Part shown: piece by piece, positions 1-5,439 of the stretch
How the letters are laid out: every line of letters begins with the position of its first letter
How positions within the stretch are numbered: the stretch's first letter is position 1
NCBI GenBank assembly: GCA_027366195.1
Contig: DAHXKW010000032.1
Location: 1 to 5,572, forward strand
Direction: 5' to 3'
DNA: 5,572 nucleotides
Source: Alphaproteobacteria bacterium
GTDB lineage: Bacteria; Pseudomonadota; Alphaproteobacteria; G02398745; G023898745
Made by a program: the position numbers and the translations under genes
The notes under the pieces: model-generated
What the model was told of the DNA's origin: nothing
The model's database searches: none
What the model saw: only the letters and a program-made list of their open reading frames with translations

Positions 1-44
1 CCCTTTTTGGTACCTTTCTTTATCCATCTTACACGCCTCTCGTA

Positions 45-452
45 ATGCATGCAGCCTCGTTATTATACTGCCTGTCTCATAAGATGCTAAAGACAATTCC
101 CACTAAAGTGGAAGGTTTACACCCGACCCGTTGGAAATTAAGACGTGCTATATCCTATGCGAATGGAGGAAAATTAAGGGTAAGGACAGAATTTGAACAA
201 CAAATCTGCATAGAGTGTGGACGTTTATTAGCAAACAACATAATCCTCTACAACGCGAGATTCTTATCTGATTTATTGGAGATATTCGAGAAAGTGGGCA
301 ATACAAAAATCATTGAGATCATAAAGAAGATTTCTCCCGTTGCATGGCAGCAGTTCAACTTTTATGGTCGATTTGAGTTCAAAAAACTAGTTCAATTAAT
401 TCCGTTTGCAATCATGATCGCTTCAATAAAATGGGAGAATTTTTTGGTTTGA
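45..452 (+). CDS. Tn3-family transposase, C-terminal fragment
   Basis: The last ~115 residues match the end of the catalytic DDE domain of Tn3-family TnpA. Visible signatures are KVEGLHPTRWKLRRAISYAN (residues 22-41), the segment around GRLLANNIILYNARFLSDLL, and ISPVAWQQFNFYGRFEF near the C-terminus, which corresponds to the family's SPxxWxHINxxGxYxF motif. Full-length TnpA is about 950-1000 residues, so this is only the tail. The frame stays open leftwards to base 3, so the gene may continue outside the window. However, the first ~17 residues after the ATG do not look like the family, and no Shine-Dalgarno precedes that ATG; the upstream part may be frameshifted or rearranged. The usual His of the WQHIN motif is Gln here. 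It is likely a non-functional remnant, or the 3' end of a gene cut by the window edge. Confidence 0.8.
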   Translation: MHAASLLYCLSHKMLKTIPTKVEGLHPTRWKLRRAISYANGGKLRVRTEFEQQICIECGRLLANNIILYNARFLSDLLEIFEKVGNTKIIEIIKKISPVAWQQFNFYGRFEFKKLVQLIPFAIMIASIKWENFLV

Positions 453-458
453 TATTCT

Positions 459-496
459 GAATTTTTACCGTTTCGGGGCGTTGGGCAAAAATACCC
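459..496 (+). repeat. candidate Tn3-type terminal inverted repeat
   Basis: Read inwards on the minus strand, this 38-nt stretch begins GGGTATTTTTGCCCAACGCC and ends with CGAAACGGTAAAAATTC. Tn3-family ends are typically 38 bp, open with a run of G, and carry an inner block resembling CGAAA..CG.TAA. The position, 6 nt after the transposase stop, is where such an end would lie. The partner end is outside the window and cannot be compared, and the outer end reads GGGT rather than GGGG. It also contains a small hairpin (TTGGG/CCCAA at 481-485 and 494-498). The call is inferred from remembered consensus. Confidence 0.35.
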
Positions 497-540
497 AATA
501 TGCTAATTTTATTCTTATACTAAATCACATACGTCTTAAA

Positions 541-556
541 ATTTTCAGTTGAAAAT
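541..556 (-). terminator. weak candidate terminator after the LRR-like gene
   Basis: Just downstream of the LRR-like gene stop, the minus strand reads ATTTTC-AACT-GAAAAT, followed by TTT and then AAG. The 6-bp stem is AT-rich and the U-tract is short, so termination would be weak. It is the only hairpin with trailing T residues at the end of this operon. Confidence 0.3.
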
Positions 557-557
557 A

Positions 558-1259
558 TCAAAGTTGCGTTAATATCTGGATCGTTGCTTCTGCTTCCTCA
601 GAATTATTCACATTAGAAATATAGCGAATAGGAAAAGCTGTTCCTATCGGTCGATCAAGGATAGAAAAACGATATCTCTTCTGTTCATCAGTTTCTACAG
701 CAAGTTTAGTATTACCAACTTTCACAATCACAGGAGCGACAGAGATACCGTATTTTTCTGATCTTCTAGGCAAATCACGAATTAAAGGAAGTCCAATTTC
801 CATAGACTGAAAACTTTCAAGCGTTTCTAAGTCAATATCTGATCTTTCTGCGTTTATTTTTCTTAAGTTTCTTAAAGTTTTATTTTTTGCTAATTCTCTT
901 AAAAAAGAGGTGGAATTTTTTCGTCCTGACAAATCAAGAATTGCCAAGTTAGGCAATGGAAGCTGTGCTAATTTTCTTAAAACAAGTAACTCTCCCTCTT
1001 GAAATTCAGCATCTCCATCTAATCTTAATTCGAAAATGTCATATAATTTGTTAGAGGAAACCGTGAGATTTTGACTCTCATCAAAAAATCTCATCATTTC
1101 TGATAAAGAGCAACTTAATTTATTACTAACAGAAGAAAATTGGAATCCTGCGGATGTCCTGTCGAAGGTATAACCATCAGCATTAAAGACAAAAGCTGGC
1201 TCAAGCATCTGTCCAGTCTGAGTACTAAATAATAAATTCGTCATTATTGGGAAAAACAT
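558..1259 (-). CDS. LRR-like protein, second gene of the deaminase-like operon
   Basis: I recognise no named family. The ATG at 1259 is chosen because a perfect AGGAGG lies 6 nt upstream; a longer frame exists up to 1310 but lacks a ribosome site and lies inside the previous gene. The 233-aa product has an N-terminal part without clear domain features. A leucine-rich-repeat-like middle spans about residues 76-160, with LxxLxxLxLxG spacing in LAQLPLPNLAILDLSG (97-112) and related units around 117-140 and 142-160. A Lys/Arg-rich C-terminal part follows. The repeats are few and irregular, so a true LRR solenoid is not proven. No convincing signal peptide or membrane segment is seen. Its start is 10 nt after the stop of the deaminase-like gene, which implies co-transcription and probably translational coupling. 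It could be a partner or immunity-type protein for that gene product, or a separate effector. Confidence 0.8.
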   Translation of the reverse strand: MFFPIMTNLLFSTQTGQMLEPAFVFNADGYTFDRTSAGFQFSSVSNKLSCSLSEMMRFFDESQNLTVSSNKLYDIFELRLDGDAEFQEGELLVLRKLAQLPLPNLAILDLSGRKNSTSFLRELAKNKTLRNLRKINAERSDIDLETLESFQSMEIGLPLIRDLPRRSEKYGISVAPVIVKVGNTKLAVETDEQKRYRFSILDRPIGTAFPIRYISNVNNSEEAEATIQILTQL

Positions 1260-1265
1260 GATACA

Positions 1266-1271
1266 CCTCCT
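1266..1271 (-). promoter_or_regulatory. Shine-Dalgarno AGGAGG overlapping the upstream stop codon
   Basis: The minus strand reads GCATAGGAGGTGTATCATG. The TAG that ends the deaminase-like gene (1270-1272) shares two bases with AGGAGG, and ATG follows after 6 nt. This fixes the start of the LRR-like gene and suggests translational coupling. Confidence 0.85.
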
Positions 1272-2619
1272 ATGCTCTTCTCGAGGGAATTTGCTGGAAA
1301 GAGTAACCACGAATCGATCTTAACACCAACCCAATAGAGTTGTCGTAAAATCCAGACCTTACTAATCCCTCGATTTCATCATACATGATTTTTAATTTTT
1401 GTGATATACTTGTAATCGATTGAATTTCTGCTAAGCTGCTTTCAATTTTAAACTTACCAAGAAATAGAAGTGCTTCCCGAATTTTTTGCAATTCACCAAT
1501 ATATCGTGGAATTTTCGAATAAAACCCACATACTTGACTAAGACTTTGCAAATTCAAGAATATTTTTTTGAATTCTTCTTCAGAACACTCTTTTTGTTTC
1601 ATTCTTGTTAACAATGCTGCAGGTAAATTACGGTAAAGGAAATGATGAAAGAAACGTTTGTCTGTTTCTTGAGATAGCAAGACACTCAGTGTGCCCCGAC
1701 AATAGCGACAAATATCTAAGTAAGATATTAAAGAAATCTCTACTTCTCTTATTTGTATTGCATTATGTTCACCAGAAAAACGTACATATTTTAAAGGCGG
1801 AATAGGACTACTGACAAATTTTAACCACGCTTGTTCACTATCATAAAAATTCCCCGTAAAATCGTTCACAAGACAGTCAGGATTGCCATAAATTTCATTT
1901 AACCTTAACTGATAGTTCTCTTCAGACAAACCAAGATTATCTCTAACGAATTTCTGGTGCTCTTCTGGGGTTAATGTTCCTCCTTCTTTTGCAAGTTCAT
2001 AGATATCACGTAACGATCCAGAACAAAAATGTCGTTCAGCTATTTGGACATGTGGATACTTGCAACAAATTTTACCTGTTTGTCCTTGTTCACGTCTACT
2101 AGTTAAACACTGTTTTATGGTATCCCAAGCTTGTATTTCTGTACCAGATAACTTCAATTGTGTCATCTTGGTATTAGCATCTAAGTCAAAAGTTAAATCT
2201 ATGGCTTCTCTTTGCACGTCGCTTCCACTTATAAAGATCCCACAATGTATTGCAAAGGGACTGTAACGATTACCATCATCTTTGAATCTGAATTGTACTA
2301 ATAAAGGATTAGATCGGGCTCCACGTTGTTCATAGCAACACCTCAATTGATTTCGAAGTATTGGTTCAATTGTCAATTGATCGTTTTTCTTTTCTTCACG
2401 TCCCGTAGCGCTCGTTGCTGCAGCTTCTGTCTCTATTTGAGAACTACGAAAAAATTGCCCCATACCATATTCTTGTCCTCTTGCACCGTAACTTTCGGCT
2501 TGTGCTTCAGAAGTTGCTGACATTGTAGATCGTTGATCAGGGCAAATAATCTCAATTAATCGAAAACTACGCTCCGGTTCAGCAGCGCTTAGTATTGACA
2601 ATAATGATAAAATAAACAA
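1270..2619 (-). CDS. putative exported deaminase-fold protein (effector or toxin-like)
   Basis: The 449-aa product opens with a short hydrophobic leader, FILSLLSILSAAE, with a possible cleavage site after SAA, so export is plausible. A polar low-complexity segment follows to about residue 80. The likely catalytic region holds D260-S261-E262 in NFYDSEQAW, then a predicted beta strand (REVEISLISYLD, 291-302), then C304-R-Y-C307 in LDICRYCRGTL. This order, [HCD]xE then strand then CxxC, is the zinc-site layout of the cytidine deaminase-like superfamily. It most resembles the divergent toxin or effector deaminases of intracellular bacteria, such as the OTT_1508-like group. The first zinc ligand would be Asp rather than the common His or Cys. 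Residues 330-449 look mainly helical. The substrate is unknown. The start is uncertain: TTG at 2619 has no Shine-Dalgarno, and in-frame ATT (2625) or ATA (2631) would add basic residues (KIR) typical of a leader. It leads an operon with the LRR-like gene. Confidence 0.75.
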   Translation of the reverse strand: MFILSLLSILSAAEPERSFRLIEIICPDQRSTMSATSEAQAESYGARGQEYGMGQFFRSSQIETEAAATSATGREEKKNDQLTIEPILRNQLRCCYEQRGARSNPLLVQFRFKDDGNRYSPFAIHCGIFISGSDVQREAIDLTFDLDANTKMTQLKLSGTEIQAWDTIKQCLTSRREQGQTGKICCKYPHVQIAERHFCSGSLRDIYELAKEGGTLTPEEHQKFVRDNLGLSEENYQLRLNEIYGNPDCLVNDFTGNFYDSEQAWLKFVSSPIPPLKYVRFSGEHNAIQIREVEISLISYLDICRYCRGTLSVLLSQETDKRFFHHFLYRNLPAALLTRMKQKECSEEEFKKIFLNLQSLSQVCGFYSKIPRYIGELQKIREALLFLGKFKIESSLAEIQSITSISQKLKIMYDEIEGLVRSGFYDNSIGLVLRSIRGYSFQQIPSRRA

Positions 2620-2649
2620 TCTAATTTTTATGCTTCTAAACTATACGTT

Positions 2650-2655
2650 ATTATA
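2650..2655 (-). promoter_or_regulatory. -10 box TATAAT for the deaminase-like operon
   Basis: An exact TATAAT lies 30 nt upstream of the TTG start on the minus strand, which would place the transcription start near 2643. No good -35 is seen: the hexamer 17 nt upstream is TTCTGT. Recognition may rely on the -10 alone or on an activator. Confidence 0.45.
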
Positions 2656-2808
2656 ACAGAAACCTAAAAAAGACAGAAAAATTGATTTCTGATTGAGTAT
2701 TTTGGGCACACTTGAACTGTTATGACAGGGTGACTCTACTCCCAATGATAAGAAACTTCGCCAGCATAAAATATGAATCGTAGCAAAAAAATGATGTAAA
2801 AAAACAAT

Positions 2809-2826
2809 AGACCTCTTGCATAACTT
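2809..2826 (+). repeat. candidate left terminal repeat of an IS5-family element
   Basis: The sequence AGACCTCTTGCATAACTT, preceded by T, resembles terminal repeats of IS5-family elements (GAGxCCTTTGCAxAAC type) known in Rickettsiales-like genomes. It lies 62 nt before the ATG of the adjacent IS5-type transposase remnant, a normal leader distance. The opposite end is not present in the window. Confidence 0.45.
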
Positions 2827-2870
2827 GGAATTACAGGTGTTTTTAGTAAAAACATGCTTAGTTTTTAGTC

Positions 2871-2983
2871 ATGAGATACGATGGTTTAAAGGATTTAAAA
2901 GAGAAAAATTTCGCAGACATACCGGTATCAAGCCAGCAACTTTTGACAAGATGATCGGGATTCTGGTCCAACACCTACAGTGA
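2871..2983 (+). pseudogene. IS5-family transposase, N-terminal remnant with frameshift
   Basis: From ATG 2871 the frame reads MRYDGLKDLKEKN. After one lost base near 2909-2911 it continues in another frame as FRRHTGIKPATFDKMIGILV up to a stop at 2981-2983. Together these match the N-terminal helix-turn-helix segment of IS5-family transposases common in Holosporales and Rickettsiales, in the style of MRYxxLxxLxxxxFRRLTGxxxxTFxxMxxIL. The DDE catalytic domain is missing. The remnant stops where the ISAs1 fragment begins on the other strand. It is dead by both frameshift and truncation. Confidence 0.7.
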
Positions 2984-3073
2984 TGCCTGGTTCTCTTTTA
3001 ATCCAATGATGTAATCGCCTTCTTTTTCGATAATCAGTGTACAAATTTCTCGTTGTGCACCTATGTGTGCCAT
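2975..3073 (-). pseudogene. ISAs1-family transposase, internal fragment
   Basis: The minus-strand frame gives MAHIGAQREICTLIIEKEGD (residues 1-20), then YIIGLKENQASL and a TAG. This matches the ISAs1-family region around the second catalytic Asp, usually seen as IDAxGxQKEIAxxIxxxxGDYVLALKxNQxxL. The catalytic DA is degraded to LN here. About 32 codons of a roughly 370-codon gene remain. The frame is open a little further upstream (WQDFAVVLVSG), but that part lies in the inverted-repeat arm and is not clearly family sequence. It cannot be functional. Confidence 0.65.
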
Positions 3074-3078
3074 ATTTA

Positions 3079-3112
3079 GGCCCGATACTAAGACTACTGC
3101 GAAATCCTGCCA
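3079..3112 (-). repeat. 34-bp imperfect inverted repeat, left arm
   Basis: The reverse complement starts TGGCAGGATTTCG and ends GGGCC. It matches the + strand at 3240-3273 at 30 of 34 positions by direct comparison. The arm lies directly next to the ISAs1 fragment. Confidence 0.8.
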
Positions 3113-3239
3113 TAAGAAAAAATAATCAATGAATAAAAGGCTTTATGGCTTCCTCAAAAGATGTCGTTATGGAAAAAACAAAAATTAGTTACATTGATAA
3201 CATTTTAAGAATATTACTTTGTGCGACTTTTATTTGAAG

Positions 3240-3273
3240 TGGCAGGATTTCGGATTAGTCTTAGTGTTGGGCC
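3240..3273 (+). repeat. 34-bp imperfect inverted repeat, right arm
   Basis: This arm pairs with 3079-3112; 127 nt separate the two. The outermost bases are GGCCC on the left and GGGCC on the right. The outer flanks both contain ATTTA (3074-3078 and 3275-3279), with one extra A on the right, which could be a target duplication or chance in AT-rich DNA. The interval carries no convincing gene. The pair may be the ends of a 195-bp miniature element, or two oppositely oriented scraps of the same transposon. Confidence 0.75.
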
Positions 3274-3315
3274 AATTTACCGAAGACTTTGAAAAATTGA
3301 AATTAGAGATATCCA

Positions 3316-3849
3316 TTATTGTGGATTGAAGACCAAATCTAAAGGTTTTCCAGAACCTAACATTTTAAGCACTTCTGGTGACAGGGTTGCAAAATTAAAA
3401 TCTTTATGTTCAATGACAGTCTGAATACTATCTTCAAGGAGCGTATAATTTCTAAGATCTTTAACCCTGGCTGGTTTAATAATTTGCGCGCTTGTAACAT
3501 TACCCTTCTCATCAATTTTCAGTAATACCTGCACATCTATATCCATCCCGACGATCGTGGTAGGGATTTTCCATAACTTTTTGACCAATTGTTTGATGTA
3601 CATGATGTCTGACTGGGTAATAGCGGCACCAATATTGGTTTCACGTTGCTGATTCTTTCTATCTTTTTCCACTAATGGATTTGCTGCCATAATAAATGGA
3701 ATAACCAATTCTAAAAAAATCATATTAGATGCAGTCAGAATATTTGACTGAGTCATAATCAACAAAAAACACCAAAAAGACAAGAGAATATAGTTCCAAA
3801 TTTTATTTTTTAATAGGGGAAAATTATTATACAATTGGACCCGGTTCAC
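3316..3849 (-). CDS. TolA/TonB C-terminal-domain protein, short orphan
   Basis: The C-terminal ~95 residues fit the TolA/TonB C-terminal fold. A helix leads into W93-K-I-P96 (the family's cWxxP). Strands with VQVLLKIDEKGNVTSAQII (107-125) follow, then a helix with LLEDSIQTVIEH, and the end DLVFNP (usually FxFDP). Such domains span from the inner membrane to outer-membrane or Pal/TolB partners. The N-terminal part has a hydrophobic stretch at about residues 18-31 (preceded by KNK) and another at 43-55. The long helical arm of normal TolA is absent, and no tolQ, tolR, tolB or pal gene is adjacent. The start is doubtful: GTG 3849 has no Shine-Dalgarno, and a TATAAT lies inside the frame at 3826-3831. 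ATG 3756 and ATG 3723 are alternatives, also without clear ribosome sites. It may be a degraded paralogue or a short single-anchor TolA-like protein. Confidence 0.65.
   Translation of the reverse strand: MNRVQLYNNFPLLKNKIWNYILLSFWCFLLIMTQSNILTASNMIFLELVIPFIMAANPLVEKDRKNQQRETNIGAAITQSDIMYIKQLVKKLWKIPTTIVGMDIDVQVLLKIDEKGNVTSAQIIKPARVKDLRNYTLLEDSIQTVIEHKDFNFATLSPEVLKMLGSGKPLDLVFNPQ
3826..3831 (-). promoter_or_regulatory. -10-like TATAAT inside the 5' end of the TolA-like frame
   Basis: An exact TATAAT on the minus strand lies 18 nt inside the longest TolA-like frame. If it is used, transcription would begin near 3819 and the GTG start at 3849 would be wrong. No matching -35 is seen (TTTCGG at 17 nt spacing). 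Confidence 0.3.
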
Positions 3850-4057
3850 CGAAACGTGTTACAAACGGCAGAGTAAATGCCGGACGCCATGCTTTTCTTA
3901 CGTTGTGGACCAAGAATAACGAGCGTACGAAAATGTGCTACCCAAAAGTAAAATGAAGAGTAGTTTATTATCAGCCATTGTTAAGAGAGGGTGTGAGCCC
4001 AAACCTGACATTTTCCTAGAATTTCTATGACTTACCTAGTGACCTCAATTATTTATT

Positions 4058-5203
4058 TTATACAGATTGAGGAACTAAAGGTAAACTCTCAACCCAATCC
4101 TTTACATTTCTCAAATCATTACTAGAATCAGATAAGATTATGGGAGATTTTGTGATGTTATCAAAAATTTCACCTGTCGATGAGGCATGTTTTACTACAG
4201 GAGAGCTCTTTGAGGTTGTTAAACCCACTCTTATAGTTGCATCTAACTCTGCTTTCTTCTCAGGACTCAAAGATGATTGAAATTCTAAATTACTAGACAA
4301 ATCAGCAAATATTTTCCAATCTTCTTTTTCCCAGCTATCTGTACCACAAATTTCCCCTGTTGCTTGAAAATGGCTAAAAACATTTTCTGGGGTTTCTGGT
4401 AACCCAATGATCTCCGAAGAATTTTCCGATTTTTCACTCGATGAAGAAGTAGATCTTTCGGAACGAATCGAATTTTCTGATGTATTTGAATCCGATAGCA
4501 TCTCACAATTGCCAATCGCTATGTTCACTAATATTCTTATTGCTTCTTCGACAGTATATCGCTTATCTCCCAAAGCCGTAATTTGCCTAAATGGATCACT
4601 GCCTTGTCCTCGAAGAACAGTGGCCGGTGCTTCTCTACCTCTTAGTTTTACACGTCCTGCGGATAATTTGTTTTTACTGAGTTGTTGCGCCAAGTATGAA
4701 AAAACATTTTCCCCATAACAAGATGAAATTAAATGTTGTAAGCTATCTAGATCTCCTTTTATAGCGGCTCTTACATGCCAATACCGGGCTTTTGTTGCAT
4801 TTCCTTCTGTTCCATAAAGCGTTGCTAAATCTTTCATTGCCTTTAAACGTTGAATATGGTCTCCTGTTCTATCTTCTGCGGCAGCAATTAAAGAGATTTC
4901 TTCATATCTATTCAATTTCCCTTGAAGTTGCTTAATTTGATGGGCATCCTGTTGATTCCGTACGATAAGTCCAAGCCCCCCACCTACTATACCCCCATAC
5001 GTCATGCCACATATAACACCATTTCCCAAAATCGCCGACAAATGCCCTACCCCCGGTAGATATGATAAAACCCCCGTTTTTGAAACCAATCCGCCTACCA
5101 GACTTCCGACAGCCGTGGCTTCAAAATAGCTAATAGGATTATAGTCTTGATTATAAATCTGAGTTGCTCCTTGCGTGGTTAAACTCAATGATACCAATAA
5201 CAT
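4058..5203 (-). CDS. Gly-rich membrane or exported protein with Sel1-like unit and Ser-rich linker
   Basis: The ATG at 5203 is chosen because AGGAGG lies 7 nt upstream; the frame extends 21 codons further without a ribosome site. The 381-aa product starts with a short hydrophobic leader (MLLVSLSLTTQGA), a weak signal peptide because it lacks basic residues. Residues 29-82 are Gly-rich and hydrophobic (AVGSLVGGLVS, then ICGMTYGGIVGGGLGLIV), like glycine-zipper or membrane-inserting segments. Residues 83-105 look helical and polar. Residues 119-158 match one Sel1-like repeat: LATLYG, then KARYW, then AAIKGD. A Ser/Glu-rich linker spans 237-265 (STSSSSEKSENSSE). The C-terminal ~115 residues are acidic and of unknown fold, with TGEI occurring twice (282-285 and 343-346). 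No family is recognised. The architecture suggests an envelope or secreted factor. It is transcribed away from the LuxR-like gene. Confidence 0.8.
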   Translation of the reverse strand: MLLVSLSLTTQGATQIYNQDYNPISYFEATAVGSLVGGLVSKTGVLSYLPGVGHLSAILGNGVICGMTYGGIVGGGLGLIVRNQQDAHQIKQLQGKLNRYEEISLIAAAEDRTGDHIQRLKAMKDLATLYGTEGNATKARYWHVRAAIKGDLDSLQHLISSCYGENVFSYLAQQLSKNKLSAGRVKLRGREAPATVLRGQGSDPFRQITALGDKRYTVEEAIRILVNIAIGNCEMLSDSNTSENSIRSERSTSSSSEKSENSSEIIGLPETPENVFSHFQATGEICGTDSWEKEDWKIFADLSSNLEFQSSLSPEKKAELDATIRVGLTTSKSSPVVKHASSTGEIFDNITKSPIILSDSSNDLRNVKDWVESLPLVPQSV

Positions 5204-5210
5204 TTGTATT

Positions 5211-5216
5211 CCTCCT
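5211..5216 (-). promoter_or_regulatory. Shine-Dalgarno AGGAGG deciding the start of the Gly-rich gene
   Basis: The minus strand reads AAGAGGAGGAATACAAATG. The spacing of 7 nt selects ATG 5203 over the longer frame that begins at 5266. Confidence 0.85.
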
Positions 5217-5384
5217 CTTAATTTAATAACAGCCAGATCGATTCGTCTGACACACTTATAGTCCAAAATTTAGTCGCTTCGATAAATAGTAAAAGTTTCT
5301 AACGATGACGAAAAAATACTACGATAACTACTAAGCTTTTTTGGTAAGCGTTGTAAAATATGAGAAAAATTCTGATAAGATTTT

Positions 5385-5411
5385 TTGCTCTTTGCTGGAA
5401 TGTTTTATAAT
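5385..5411 (+). promoter_or_regulatory. candidate promoter of the LuxR-type gene
   Basis: An exact -10 TATAAT lies at 5406-5411. A partial -35 TTGCTC lies at 5385-5390, with a rather short 15-nt spacer. Transcription would begin near 5418, giving a leader of about 22 nt before ATG 5440. The -35 matches the consensus at only three positions. Confidence 0.45.
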
Positions 5412-5439
5412 TCGTTAGTAAACCAAAAGGTGCGGCCTG

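Larger units (their letters stand above)
2809..3115. mobile_element. composite of two truncated insertion sequences
   Basis: This stretch forms most of the 696-base gap between coding genes at 2620-3315. It joins the left end of an IS5-family element (+ strand, 2809 to about 2980) to an internal fragment of an ISAs1-family transposase (- strand, about 3073 to 2978). Both frames end within a few bases of each other near 2978, which marks a recombination or nested-insertion junction. I see nothing assignable at 2660-2808. Confidence 0.6.

Noticed and set aside
2928..3113. 61-codon minus-strand frame beginning MAGFRSSLSIG
   Set aside because: It is a shadow of the ISAs1 fragment and inverted-repeat arm. 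The family-like sequence is in a different minus-strand frame.
3145..3237. 30-codon plus-strand frame between the inverted-repeat arms
   Set aside because: It is too short, has only a weak ribosome site and shows no domain; chance is the simpler explanation.
4043..4072. CCTCAAT/ATTGAGG perfect 7-bp stem with 16-nt loop at the end of the Gly-rich gene
   Set aside because: It overlaps the stop codon, has a long AT-rich loop and no following T tract, so an intrinsic terminator is not supported.
4407..4718. 103-codon plus-strand frame opposite the Gly-rich gene
   Set aside because: It lies entirely antisense to the Ser-rich and middle part of the 381-aa gene, with no ribosome site and no recognisable motif.
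5255..5260. TATAAG as a -10 box for the Gly-rich gene
   Set aside because: It is one mismatch from consensus but has no -35-like hexamer at 16-18 nt, and such hexamers are frequent in AT-rich DNA.
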